A DNA stretch of 11,832 bases, from assembly GCA_900540235.1 (NCBI GenBank), contig UQEY01000049.1:1-11832 (forward strand), in the 5' to 3' direction. Shown here one piece after another: positions 1 to 7,762 of this stretch (position 1 is the stretch's first letter; the number at the start of each line of letters is the position of its first letter). The notes under the pieces are model-generated. The model did no database searches, was not told the origin of the DNA, and was given only the letters and a program-made list of their open reading frames with translations. Position numbers and translations under genes: made by a program. This DNA comes from an uncultured Eubacteriales bacterium (GTDB taxonomy: Bacteria > Bacillota > Clostridia > Oscillospirales > Acutalibacteraceae).

Positions 1-50
1 CTGTATACTATCATCTTGCACATGTGTTTACTATCATACTACACTATACA
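1..50 (-). repeat. 50-bp terminal inverted repeat, left copy
   Basis: These 50 bases are the exact reverse complement of 11778-11827. Identity stops sharply on the inner side: base 51 onward does not match the bases before 11778. The outer limit cannot be seen because the window starts at the repeat's first base. Inside are two copies of the 9-mer TACTATCAT (6-14 and 29-37), 23 bp apart, an 8-bp palindrome CACATGTG (19-26) between them, and short complementary ends TGTATA (2-7) and TATACA (45-50). Read on the minus strand it lies 26 nt after the glgP stop codon. Its nature is unknown: dispersed extragenic repeat, recombination site, or the repeat at which a contig ended. Confidence 0.9.
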
Positions 51-76
51 CTGCGGTCGCCTTATATTTTTACCGA

Positions 77-2692
77 TTACTTAGACTTTTTAGTTGTCTT
101 TTTTGAAGCTTTTTTATGAGCTTCTTTTTTTACTTCTTTTTTTGGCTCAGTCTTTGTTTCCGTCTTAGCTGTTTCCTTTTTAGGCTCTGCTTTTTTTGGC
201 TCTGCTTTCTTTTCAGCCTTCTTAGGTTCGGCTTTTTTTACTTCTTTGCCGCCCATAGGAGCGTTCTTTTTTGCAGTCTTTGGCTCAGCCTTAAATTCAA
301 CCGGCTTTGTGTGCCAAATGTTATTTGCATAGTCCATAATAGAACGGTCTGCGCTGAAAATTCCTGCGCCGCTGATGTTCATAAGTGACATTCTTGCAAA
401 CTTTTCCTTATCCTGATATGCAAGAGCGGAAGCCTGCTGCGCCTTTTGATAATCTGCAAAATCAGCGAATGCCATATACTGGTCAACATTCATAAGAGCA
501 GACGAGATTTCGCCGAAACTCTTGCCGTTAACACCTGCATTGATAAATTCAACGGCAGATTTAAGAGCATCGTTATTATACATATATTCCATAGGGTTAT
601 AACCCTTCTTTTGAAGTTCCATAACCTCAGGAGTTTTCAAGCCGAACAGGAAGATGTTATCGTCGCCTACAGCGTCATGAATTTCAACATTTGCACCGTC
701 AAGAGTACCGAGGGTAATTGCGCCGTTTAACATAAGCTTCATATTACCTGTACCCGAAGCCTCTGTACCTGCAAGAGAAATCTGCTCTGAAATATCAGCG
801 GCAGGCATAAGCGATTCGGCAAGTGAAACATTGTAGTCTTCCATAAATACTACTTTAATTCTGCCCTTGATATCAGGGTCGTTGTTAACAACTTTTGAAA
901 GAGCGTCGATAAGTTCAATAATCTTCTTTGCCATAAAGTAGCCCGGAGCCGCTTTTGATGCGAAGATATATGTTCTTGGCTGGAAGTCCATATTAGGGTT
1001 AGCCTTGAGCATTTGATACTCTGCAATAATGTTGAGAACATTAAGTTGCTGGCGCTTATATTCGTGAAGTCTTTTAACCTGAACATCAAAAATCGAGTTA
1101 GGGTCAAGTTCAATACCGTTTCTCTTTTTAACAATAGCGGCAAACTTTTCCTTATTTGCAAGCTTGATAGCAGTAAGTCTGTCAAGTACCTGCTTATCAT
1201 CCTTGTAGTCACGAAGTTTGAGAAGTTCATCACTCTTTGTGATAAAGCCGTCACCGATAAGCTCGGTAATAAACGAAGTCAGCTCAGGGTTAGCCTGGCA
1301 TATCCATCTTCTAAACGCAATACCGTTAGTTACATTTGTAAACTTTTCAGGAGTGATTGTATAAAAATCGTTAAATACTGTGTCTTTAAGAATTTCAGAG
1401 TGAAGCGCTGATACACCGTTAACGCAGTGAGAACCGGCAACGCAAAGGTTAGCCATTCTTACTACACCGCCCGAAACGATAGCCATACGCTCAACCTTAT
1501 CCGCATCACCTGTTGCACCCCAAACATATGCTCTGAAACGGTTATCAATCTCTTTAGTGATAGCATAAATACGAGGTAAAAGACGCTTGTAGAGGTCTTC
1601 GCTCCAACATTCGAGCGCTTCTTTCATAACTGTATGGTTGGTATAAGCAACAGTTCTTGTTACAAGGCTCCACGCAGTATCCCAGTCATAACCGCATTCA
1701 TCAAGCATAATTCTCATAAGCTCAGGAATAGCCATAGTAGGATGAGTGTCATTGATATGAATTGCAACCTTGTCAGGTAAATTGTCAAGTGTGCCGTACT
1801 TTGTTAAATGGCGCTGAATAATATCCTGAATTGAAGCAGAAACAAGGAAATACTGCTGACGAAGACGAAGCGACTTGCCCTCCGGAGTATTGTCGGCAGG
1901 ATAAAGTACCTTTGAAATAGCTTCTGCCATAGCCGACTGCTCCATAGCCTTAATATATGAACCCGAATTGAAAAGACCCATATCAAGTTCAGGCTTTCTT
2001 GACGCCCAAAGACGAAGCCTTGAAACGCCCTTGCCCTTACCTGAAACATACATATCGTACGGAACTGCCGTTACAGTGTTGCAGTCCTTATAGTCAACAT
2101 GGTGGAAATCGCCGTCCCAGCTTTCGTCAACCCGACCTTCAAACTTAACTTCAACTGCTCTTTCTTCACGAGGGACAAGCCAAACCTCGCCGCCCGGAAG
2201 CCAGAAATCAGGAAGTTCCGTTTGCCAGCCGTCAACAAGCTTTTGCTTAAAGATACCTGCTTCATATCTGATTGAATAACCCATTGACTGGAAGCCGTTT
2301 GTTGCAAGACCGTCAAGGTAGCAAGCCGCAAGCCTGCCAAGACCGCCGTTGCCAAGACCTGCGTCAGGCTCTTTTTCATAAAGCTTATCAAGGTTTACAT
2401 CAAAAGATTCGAGCGCTTTTTTGAAAGTATCGGTCAAATCAAGATTATAAAGATTATTTTTAAGTGAGCGACCCATAAGGAATTCCATACAAAGATAGTA
2501 AACTTCCTTGCTGTCCTGTCCTTTTGCTTCGTTTCTAAATTCGCTGTTCATCTGTGAAAGTCTGTCACGGATAATCATAGCTACGGCTTTATAATACTGT
2601 TCATCGGTTGCTGTTTTTGTATCAACACCGAAGAAATGGCTAAGCTTGTCGCTTATAGCTTTCTTAGCCTGTGAAACAGTCATCTTTTCCAT
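77..2692 (-). CDS. glgP: Glycogen/starch/maltodextrin phosphorylase with a basic C-terminal tail
   Basis: This 871-residue cytoplasmic enzyme removes terminal alpha-1,4-linked glucose from glycogen or maltodextrin with phosphate, giving glucose-1-phosphate (GT35 family, PLP-dependent). The N-terminal half has the family motif GNGGLGRLAACYLDGLATNG, and the C-terminal half has the PLP site EASGTGNMKLMLNGA, with the Schiff-base lysine at about residue 652. The catalytic core ends near residue 800 (NNIWHTKPVEF). The last ~71 residues are a Lys/Ala/Glu/Pro/Thr-rich extension that is not part of the normal fold. The ATG at 2690-2692 follows GGAGG with 6-nt spacing. The gene has its own promoter (TTGCAA, 17 bp, TATAAT) and a possible cre site. 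The substrate (glycogen or maltodextrin) cannot be decided from sequence alone; the family call is very secure. Confidence 0.97.
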   Translation of the reverse strand: MEKMTVSQAKKAISDKLSHFFGVDTKTATDEQYYKAVAMIIRDRLSQMNSEFRNEAKGQDSKEVYYLCMEFLMGRSLKNNLYNLDLTDTFKKALESFDVNLDKLYEKEPDAGLGNGGLGRLAACYLDGLATNGFQSMGYSIRYEAGIFKQKLVDGWQTELPDFWLPGGEVWLVPREERAVEVKFEGRVDESWDGDFHHVDYKDCNTVTAVPYDMYVSGKGKGVSRLRLWASRKPELDMGLFNSGSYIKAMEQSAMAEAISKVLYPADNTPEGKSLRLRQQYFLVSASIQDIIQRHLTKYGTLDNLPDKVAIHINDTHPTMAIPELMRIMLDECGYDWDTAWSLVTRTVAYTNHTVMKEALECWSEDLYKRLLPRIYAITKEIDNRFRAYVWGATGDADKVERMAIVSGGVVRMANLCVAGSHCVNGVSALHSEILKDTVFNDFYTITPEKFTNVTNGIAFRRWICQANPELTSFITELIGDGFITKSDELLKLRDYKDDKQVLDRLTAIKLANKEKFAAIVKKRNGIELDPNSIFDVQVKRLHEYKRQQLNVLNIIAEYQMLKANPNMDFQPRTYIFASKAAPGYFMAKKIIELIDALSKVVNNDPDIKGRIKVVFMEDYNVSLAESLMPAADISEQISLAGTEASGTGNMKLMLNGAITLGTLDGANVEIHDAVGDDNIFLFGLKTPEVMELQKKGYNPMEYMYNNDALKSAVEFINAGVNGKSFGEISSALMNVDQYMAFADFADYQKAQQASALAYQDKEKFARMSLMNISGAGIFSADRSIMDYANNIWHTKPVEFKAEPKTAKKNAPMGGKEVKKAEPKKAEKKAEPKKAEPKKETAKTETKTEPKKEVKKEAHKKASKKTTKKSK
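80..292 (-). other. Low-complexity Lys/Ala/Glu/Pro tail coding region of glgP
   Basis: This stretch encodes residues about 801-871 of the phosphorylase. It is dominated by Lys, with Ala, Glu, Pro and Thr, and holds a tandem run of KAEPK-type units at residues about 820-840 (positions 173-235). No Cys, Trp, Phe or Tyr is present, so it should be disordered and strongly positive, resembling histone H1-like or AlgP-like tails. It reads in frame to a single TAA stop, so it is a real extension of the ORF rather than read-through of a non-coding spacer. Its role is unknown; binding to an anionic partner such as RNA, DNA or membrane lipid is only a guess. Confidence 0.85.
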
Positions 2693-2747
2693 ACATATCC
2701 TCCAAAATTTGTTATATATTTAGTTTATTTTTCTATGTTCTTTGTAC

Positions 2748-2776
2748 ATTATATACTAAAATTTGCAATTTTGCAA
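2748..2776 (-). promoter_or_regulatory. Probable sigma-A promoter of glgP
   Basis: On the minus strand the -35 is TTGCAA (2771-2776) and the -10 is TATAAT (2748-2753), with an ideal 17-bp spacer. Transcription would start near 2741, giving a leader of about 50 nt that ends in the GGAGG ribosome binding site. Four of six -35 bases and all six -10 bases match consensus. Confidence 0.7.
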
Positions 2777-2777
2777 C

Positions 2778-2791
2778 TGTAAGCGCTAATT
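2778..2791 (-). promoter_or_regulatory. Possible CcpA (cre) site upstream of glgP
   Basis: The plus-strand bases TGTAAGCGCTAATT match 12 of 14 positions of the catabolite-responsive element TGWAANCGNTNWCA, missing only the final CA. The site ends 1 bp upstream of the glgP -35 box, a plausible position for carbon control of glycogen breakdown. A single imperfect match in AT-rich DNA can arise by chance, so this is tentative. Confidence 0.35.
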
Positions 2792-2805
2792 GTTAATATT
2801 TTAAA

Positions 2806-4236
2806 TTACGATTTTTTCTTTTTTAAGAATTTATTTAACAAAAGCATTGCAAGTTCCTTAATAGGTTTCAAGTTGAGAAGAAGCATAGCAGCAACAAGAA
2901 CGGCTTCAATAACATAAATCATAACACCCGATTTAAACTTGAGAAGAAGAAGCGACTGAGTAACTAAAACTGCTGTTTCACCGAGCAAAATCGGAAGTTT
3001 GAAATCGATTTTAATATATCTTCTCGTATCAAGTCCCCTTGTGACAAACACAACGAGGAAAGCGCAAACAGTGGCAAGAGCCGCACCGTTAGCGCCGATC
3101 CTTGGGATAAACACGAGGTTAAGCACAAAGTTTGTAACCGCACCGCTCATAGCAGTAACGAGCGACATAACACTCTTCTTTTTCGCCATATAAACGGAAG
3201 CGAGAAAATTTACGATGCACGAATAAGTCGTTGCAATAATAAGGATAGGAACATACTGCCACGAATCGTAATAATCGTCGGCAACAAGTATTTTTGTTAT
3301 AATCTGACAAAGGAGAATGAGCACCGAAGCTACGGCAAAAATACCGCCCGAATAAACTCTAAACACCTTGGTAAAGAACTGCGCTCCACCCTCCTGATCA
3401 TATTCGTCAACCGCACTAAGTTGCCAAGCGTCGATAAATATCTGCGAGAAAAGAATAACAAAATTAGGGATTTTTGAAGCGGCGGTATAAAGACCGTTTG
3501 CCGAAGAAGAAATAAAATAAGTTACCATATATCTGTCCGACACATTGATTATCCACCACAAAACAACGGTAGGAATAAGCGGCACGCAATATTTAAGCAT
3601 TTGGTGCGCAATTCCTTTATCTTCAAGCTTATTAAAACCAATATAGCGGTAAAGCTTGGCAGTGACAAAATAGAAAATTACCGAGCAAGCATCGGATGCA
3701 ATAATAGCAACAATATAACCCGTTACACCCCATTTGAAAGGACCGAGGAATAAAATTGTAAACGCCAAGGTTGTTGCCGTTGCAAGTATACCGTCAATCG
3801 CATAAAGCTTAACATGACCGCATCCCCTTACAAACTGCTGACAAAGTTGCCTAAAACTTGAAACAAGAACGAAAGCAACAATCAAAATTATATAATCGCC
3901 GAGGTGGAAATCGTTAATCGTGAGCAAGCTTAAAGGATAGGTGAAAAGCAAAAATACCGCAAAACCGGCAAGGGTTGTCCTTACCCCGACTTTAAAAACA
4001 TTCGCCTTGTTAACCGCTTTGTCAAGCGCAAAACGAAGCGCCGCACTGTTAACCTGCAAGGTAACAATAGGTATGAGCACATTTACCGTTTGCTGAACGA
4101 GGTCGGCGGCACCGTAGTCGCCCGTGCCCATCATTCTGGTTACAAACGGCATTAATAAAAACGACAGTATTTTTGACGAAAAAGTACCAATCGCAAATAT
4201 TATTGTGTTGGAAGCTAATTTTTTGTACTTGTCCAT
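2806..4236 (-). CDS. Polysaccharide/lipid-linked oligosaccharide flippase (Wzx/MurJ-like, MOP superfamily)
   Basis: This is a 476-residue polytopic membrane protein with about 12-14 hydrophobic segments across its whole length and a basic end (KKKKS). The N-terminus, with SNTIIFAIGTFSSKILSFLL followed by MPFVTRMMG and a GDYGAADL loop, is typical of oligosaccharide flippases (COG2244, RfbX/Wzx). These proteins move undecaprenyl-linked glycans across the cytoplasmic membrane for capsule, teichoic-acid-like polymers or other cell-wall glycans. The ATG at 4234-4236 follows AAGGA by 9 nt. No glycosyltransferase or polymerase lies beside it, so its glycan is unknown. It sits 84 nt after the DUF5050-like gene on the same strand and may be read from the proBA transcript; I see no convincing promoter in the gap. 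Exact transporter type is inferred from the family. Confidence 0.85.
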   Translation of the reverse strand: MDKYKKLASNTIIFAIGTFSSKILSFLLMPFVTRMMGTGDYGAADLVQQTVNVLIPIVTLQVNSAALRFALDKAVNKANVFKVGVRTTLAGFAVFLLFTYPLSLLTINDFHLGDYIILIVAFVLVSSFRQLCQQFVRGCGHVKLYAIDGILATATTLAFTILFLGPFKWGVTGYIVAIIASDACSVIFYFVTAKLYRYIGFNKLEDKGIAHQMLKYCVPLIPTVVLWWIINVSDRYMVTYFISSSANGLYTAASKIPNFVILFSQIFIDAWQLSAVDEYDQEGGAQFFTKVFRVYSGGIFAVASVLILLCQIITKILVADDYYDSWQYVPILIIATTYSCIVNFLASVYMAKKKSVMSLVTAMSGAVTNFVLNLVFIPRIGANGAALATVCAFLVVFVTRGLDTRRYIKIDFKLPILLGETAVLVTQSLLLLKFKSGVMIYVIEAVLVAAMLLLNLKPIKELAMLLLNKFLKKKKS

Positions 4237-4320
4237 AAATATAATTCCTTGTGTGTTAAGTTAAATTAGAGTTAATAAAACAATTTAAAACCTTCCCTTT
4301 GTTGAAAGCTTTTTTCTATA

Positions 4321-5616
4321 TTAATAACTCATCTTACCGTCGCTGAAAGTGAGCGTATTATCACTTGACGACGAGGTATAAATGCAGCTTGATTTGCAAA
4401 CAAAGTCACCGCCGTCAACCTTTGTTCCGATTAAAAATACATATTGATATCCGTAACCGACGCCGAGCGTACCCGTAAGGTCGCAGTCGGAAAGCGAAAG
4501 CATAGTTTTCGTGTCCATTGAGTTCATATTAAGTTCTTTTGCCCTGTAGGTTGAGCCGTCAAGTTCAGCGTAATAAAGCCTGTTGGCATAAACACTCGGA
4601 TAATCTGTTACCGTTGCATTTTCAACTAATGTAACCTCATTTGTTGACCCAAATTTTTGCCTAATAAGAGAATAGGATGAATCGTCATTTTTCTTATAAT
4701 AATACATAAAGCCACATTCAAACGAAAGGTTGATTATATCGTTATCTTTGGTATCATCCCTAAAGTTTAAAACATCGTTTGAATCATTTTGGCTGACGGT
4801 TATGTATTCGTCATAATTTGCAACATTGTCGTGAGTAACGAAAAACACCCTTGAAAGTGAAATGCCTGCAAACGAAACCGTTTTGTCGCCGCCGGCAGTA
4901 TAAAGAACGGTATTGGAAAAATCGGAAGTACTGACATAGCCAACCTTATTATCCGTACCGACATAAAAAATTTTATCATTATAAAGGTAAGCAAAAGCGA
5001 TATTTTCAGCCATATTTACGCTGTCACCGCCGGAAACAGGCATTTTTTTAAGCACATTTGAATTCATATCAACTGCGTAAAGATAATCGCCCAAAACATT
5101 AAGATATTTAAAATTATATTCGCCCTTTTGAACTTTTGAATTTTTTTCCTCATTCGGTTCAAAGCGGAAAATCCCCTCATTCGGCACACTGTAGTAAATA
5201 TAGGAAGAACTGTAAGTTACCGCACCCTGAGTTTTGCCGAGAAGATTGCCGATTTGATTGCCCTGAAGCGAAGTGTCAAAGGCAAAAACGCTGAAATCGT
5301 CATAATCGTAATCTGCCTTTTTTGTTGCAAGGGGCTTTGTAGTAGTAACCTTTTCTGTAGTAGGCTGAGTTGTTGTTGTGGTGGTAGTATTTTTAAACAC
5401 CTTTTCGTCAACAAGTTTAACTGCCTGCTGCGCCTTGCCCTCGGGAAAATAAGCCGACAAATCAAAAGTAGGGTTAACTATTTTAATTGTAGTAACAAAA
5501 ACGGCTAATAATATTATTATCAGCACTATTGTCAATAAAAATTTTTTTCTGACTTTTTTGCGTTTTCTCGCCCTTTGACGCTTTTTACGCATTTTTTGTC
5601 TTTCTTCTTCAGTCAT
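4321..5616 (-). CDS. Membrane-anchored extracellular beta-propeller-like protein (DUF5050-like)
   Basis: The 431-residue product begins with a very basic cytoplasmic segment (1-25), then one membrane segment (about 26-47), no signal-peptidase or lipobox site, a Thr-rich linker (about 77-99) and a large outside domain. That domain carries repeated units where an aromatic beta strand (YIYYSVPN, YLYAVDMN, KIFYVGTD, RVFFVTHD, FMYYYKKN, RLYYAELD) recurs roughly every 40 residues, as in DUF5050/YncE-like propellers of Clostridia. Function is unknown; a surface sensor or binding role is a guess. Its ATG shares one base with the proA stop (TAATG), which implies translational coupling. The ribosome binding site is weak (AGG), consistent with dependence on upstream translation. 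The family name is from memory of the pattern, not from a search. Confidence 0.7.
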   Translation of the reverse strand: MTEEERQKMRKKRQRARKRKKVRKKFLLTIVLIIILLAVFVTTIKIVNPTFDLSAYFPEGKAQQAVKLVDEKVFKNTTTTTTTQPTTEKVTTTKPLATKKADYDYDDFSVFAFDTSLQGNQIGNLLGKTQGAVTYSSSYIYYSVPNEGIFRFEPNEEKNSKVQKGEYNFKYLNVLGDYLYAVDMNSNVLKKMPVSGGDSVNMAENIAFAYLYNDKIFYVGTDNKVGYVSTSDFSNTVLYTAGGDKTVSFAGISLSRVFFVTHDNVANYDEYITVSQNDSNDVLNFRDDTKDNDIINLSFECGFMYYYKKNDDSSYSLIRQKFGSTNEVTLVENATVTDYPSVYANRLYYAELDGSTYRAKELNMNSMDTKTMLSLSDCDLTGTLGVGYGYQYVFLIGTKVDGGDFVCKSSCIYTSSSSDNTLTFSDGKMSY

Positions 5617-6851
5617 TACCTAACCTGTCCGTTTCCGTAAATTAAATACTTTGTAGTAGTAAGTTCTCTAAGACCCATAGGTCCTCTTGCGTGAAGCTTT
5701 TGGGTAGAAATACCTATTTCAGCGCCCAAGCCGAATTCTCCGCCGTCTGTAAATCTTGTTGAAGCATTATGATAAACAGACGAAGAATCTATCAGTGCCA
5801 TAAATTTATCCGCATTTTCCTTGTTTTGGGTAATTATAGCTTCTGAATGACCGGTGGAATACTTATTGATATGCTCAATAGCTTCGTCAACACTTTTAAC
5901 CGTTTTAACGCTTATAATATAGTCAAGGTATTCCGTGCCGAAATCTTCCTCACTCGCCGTTTGAATATCAGGGCAAGCTTTTTTTGCCCTTTCATCGCCA
6001 CGAATGGTAACATTTTTTTCATCAAGCCTTGCTTTTATAACCGGCAAAGCCCTATCAATAATATTTTCATGGATAACCAAACTTTCACACGCATTGCAAA
6101 CGCCGATACGCTGAGTTTTCGCATTAAAAATAATATTTGCCGCCATATTGATATCTGCACTTTCGTCAACAAAAATATGGCAGTTGCCGGAACCCGTTTC
6201 AATAACAGGCACGGTAGCGTTTTCAACAACAGCCTGAATAAGCCTTTTGCTTCCCCTCGGAATAAGACAGTCGAGCGTGCCTTTCATCCTCATAAGTTCG
6301 GTTGAAGATTCACGGCTTGTGTCAGTAACAACTTGAATAACATTTTCGTCAAGACCGACGCTTTTAACTGCTTCCCTCATAACTTCACCGATAGCAATAT
6401 TGGAATGAACAGCCTCTTTGCCGCCACGAAGAATGACTGCGTTGCCGCTCTTTAAACAAAGTGCACCGGCGTCACAGGTAACATTGGGCCGTGCTTCATA
6501 AATAATGCCGATAACGCCCATAGGACAGCTTACTTTTTTAATTACAAGTCCATTAGGTCTTTCAACAGTTTCAAGCACTCTGCCGCAAGGGTCGTCAAGC
6601 GCCATCACCTGCAAACAGCCGTCAGCCATACCACGAATTCTGTCCTCATTAAGTTCAAGCCTGTCAAGCATACCCGAATCGAGAACACCTATTTGAGCGT
6701 TATAATCAATTTTATTAGCTTCAATAATCTTTGCAGAATTTTTAACAAGTGCATTTGCAATAGCTTTGAGTGCTTCATTTTTCTTTTCACTCGTCGCACA
6801 TGCAAGCGACAAAGAAGCCTTTTTTGCATTAATTCCTAACTGTTCAAGCAT
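5616..6851 (-). CDS. proA: Gamma-glutamyl phosphate reductase (glutamate-5-semialdehyde dehydrogenase)
   Basis: ProA reduces gamma-glutamyl phosphate with NADPH to glutamate-5-semialdehyde, the second step of proline synthesis. The 411-residue product has the aldehyde-dehydrogenase fold and the ProA catalytic segment QRIGVCNACE, where Cys252 is the expected nucleophile. Other family segments visible are GVIGIIYEARPNVT, LKSGNAVILRGGKEA and, near the end, ARGPMGLRELTTTKY. I chose the ATG at 6849-6851, 8 nt after an AAGGG ribosome binding site. The frame can be extended upstream to a GTG at 6860, but that codon touches the Shine-Dalgarno sequence. The start overlaps the end of proB by 8 nt, so the two are coupled and their labile intermediate can be passed on between products made together. 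Confidence 0.97.
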   Translation of the reverse strand: MLEQLGINAKKASLSLACATSEKKNEALKAIANALVKNSAKIIEANKIDYNAQIGVLDSGMLDRLELNEDRIRGMADGCLQVMALDDPCGRVLETVERPNGLVIKKVSCPMGVIGIIYEARPNVTCDAGALCLKSGNAVILRGGKEAVHSNIAIGEVMREAVKSVGLDENVIQVVTDTSRESSTELMRMKGTLDCLIPRGSKRLIQAVVENATVPVIETGSGNCHIFVDESADINMAANIIFNAKTQRIGVCNACESLVIHENIIDRALPVIKARLDEKNVTIRGDERAKKACPDIQTASEEDFGTEYLDYIISVKTVKSVDEAIEHINKYSTGHSEAIITQNKENADKFMALIDSSSVYHNASTRFTDGGEFGLGAEIGISTQKLHARGPMGLRELTTTKYLIYGNGQVR

Positions 6852-7641
6852 TGTTATCACCCTTCGCTTTAAAATATGTACCTATGCTTTCGCCCGAAAG
6901 CACTTTGTATAAATCGGTCGGCTTTTCGCCGTTCATAATAACTACCGGTATGCCGCAACTTGTAGCAATATCGGCAGCTTTGATTTTTGTTTGGAAACCG
7001 CCCGTACCTTTTTCACTCGCACCGCCGGCTATAGAATAAACATCATCGTTAATTTCTTCAACAACGCTGATAAGCTTAGCATTTTCATTTTCACTCGGGT
7101 TACAGTCGTAAAGACCGTGAGTGTCGGTAAGCATAATGAGCAAATCGGCATCAATAAGAGTTGCGACGAGAGCACTGAGGCAATCGTTATCACCGTTTAA
7201 AAGTTCCTCAATATAAACCGAGTCGTTCTCATTAATTATAGGCAAAGCACCATAGTCAAGAAGCTGATTAAAAGTGTCAACAAGGTGCTCCTTTTCCTCC
7301 GGATTTCTTAAAGTTTCGGCAGAGAAAAGAAGCTGACTTACAGTAACGGTATATTCTGAAAAAAGCTTGTCATAAAGAAACATAAGCTCACACTGACCCA
7401 CAGCGGCAGAAGCCTGCAAACCCTGAACGGTTTTGGGTTTTTCGCTAAGTCCGAGTTTTGACCAACCTACCGCAATAGCGCCGCTTGAAACGAGCACCAC
7501 TTCGTGACCTTCATTTTTTAAGTCTGAAAGCACGGAAGCAAGTTTTGCAAGTCTTGCAATATTTGTTTTGCCTGTTTTATGAGTTAAAGTCGATGTGCCG
7601 ACCTTAACAACAATTCTCTTTTTTCCTTCGACCTTTGCCAT
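6844..7641 (-). CDS. proB: Glutamate 5-kinase, short form without PUA domain
   Basis: ProB phosphorylates glutamate with ATP to gamma-glutamyl phosphate, the committed and usually proline-inhibited step of proline synthesis. The 265-residue product is a complete amino-acid-kinase domain: VKVGTS (12-17), SSGAIAVG (52-59), PIINENDSV (134-142), GDND (150-153), LTDTHGLYD (171-179) and GTGGFQTKI (212-220). It lacks the C-terminal PUA domain of the ~367-residue E. coli and B. subtilis enzymes. The C-terminus ends normally and overlaps proA, so this looks like a natural short form, not a truncation. The ATG at 7639-7641 follows GGAG by 10 nt. It is the first gene of the proB-proA-DUF5050-like operon. 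Confidence 0.97.
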   Translation of the reverse strand: MAKVEGKKRIVVKVGTSTLTHKTGKTNIARLAKLASVLSDLKNEGHEVVLVSSGAIAVGWSKLGLSEKPKTVQGLQASAAVGQCELMFLYDKLFSEYTVTVSQLLFSAETLRNPEEKEHLVDTFNQLLDYGALPIINENDSVYIEELLNGDNDCLSALVATLIDADLLIMLTDTHGLYDCNPSENENAKLISVVEEINDDVYSIAGGASEKGTGGFQTKIKAADIATSCGIPVVIMNGEKPTDLYKVLSGESIGTYFKAKGDNNA

Positions 7642-7676
7642 AATTCTACTACTCCATATTAATTACAATTAACCAC

Positions 7677-7685
7677 ATTATAGCA
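7677..7685 (-). promoter_or_regulatory. Extended -10 promoter of proB operon
   Basis: On the minus strand TGC directly precedes a perfect TATAAT (7677-7682), forming an extended -10 element. The -35 region is poor: a TTGTTT lies 20 bp upstream of the hexamer. An extended -10 can compensate for this. Transcription would begin near 7670, about 30 nt before the proB start codon. Confidence 0.6.
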
Positions 7686-7690
7686 TAAAG

Positions 7691-7701
7691 CCTACTATAA
7701 T
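7691..7701 (+). promoter_or_regulatory. Candidate promoter -10 region of ypeB
   Basis: The plus strand has TATAAT at 7696-7701, back to back with the proB -10 on the other strand. It lacks a recognisable sigma-A -35 at the right distance. The overlapping CCTACTA (7691-7697) matches six of seven bases of the sigma-G -10 consensus CATNMTA, and ypeB is a forespore gene in Bacillus, but I see no good sigma-G -35 either. The start would leave a leader of about 55 nt. Confidence 0.3.
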
Positions 7702-7762
7702 AAAACAATTTTTTGAATGTTTTTGAAAATTCAGGCAAAAATATAAAACGGAGGTTATTACT

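Noticed and set aside
116..388. 90-codon open frame on the plus strand, rich in Phe and Leu
   Set aside because: It is the shadow of the Lys-rich glgP tail read on the opposite strand; the long run of Phe and Leu comes from the T-rich complement.
4290..4312. Weak hairpin after the DUF5050-like gene as a terminator
   Set aside because: The possible stem is only 5 bp with a G-U pair and has no proper T-run, so it is not reliable.
6852..6860. GTG at 6860 as the start of proA
   Set aside because: It abuts the AAGGG Shine-Dalgarno, whereas the ATG at 6851 is 8 nt away.
7714..7742. Sigma-G promoter with -35 TGAATG in front of ypeB
   Set aside because: Any -10 at a suitable distance is a poor match and would put the transcription start inside the ribosome binding site.
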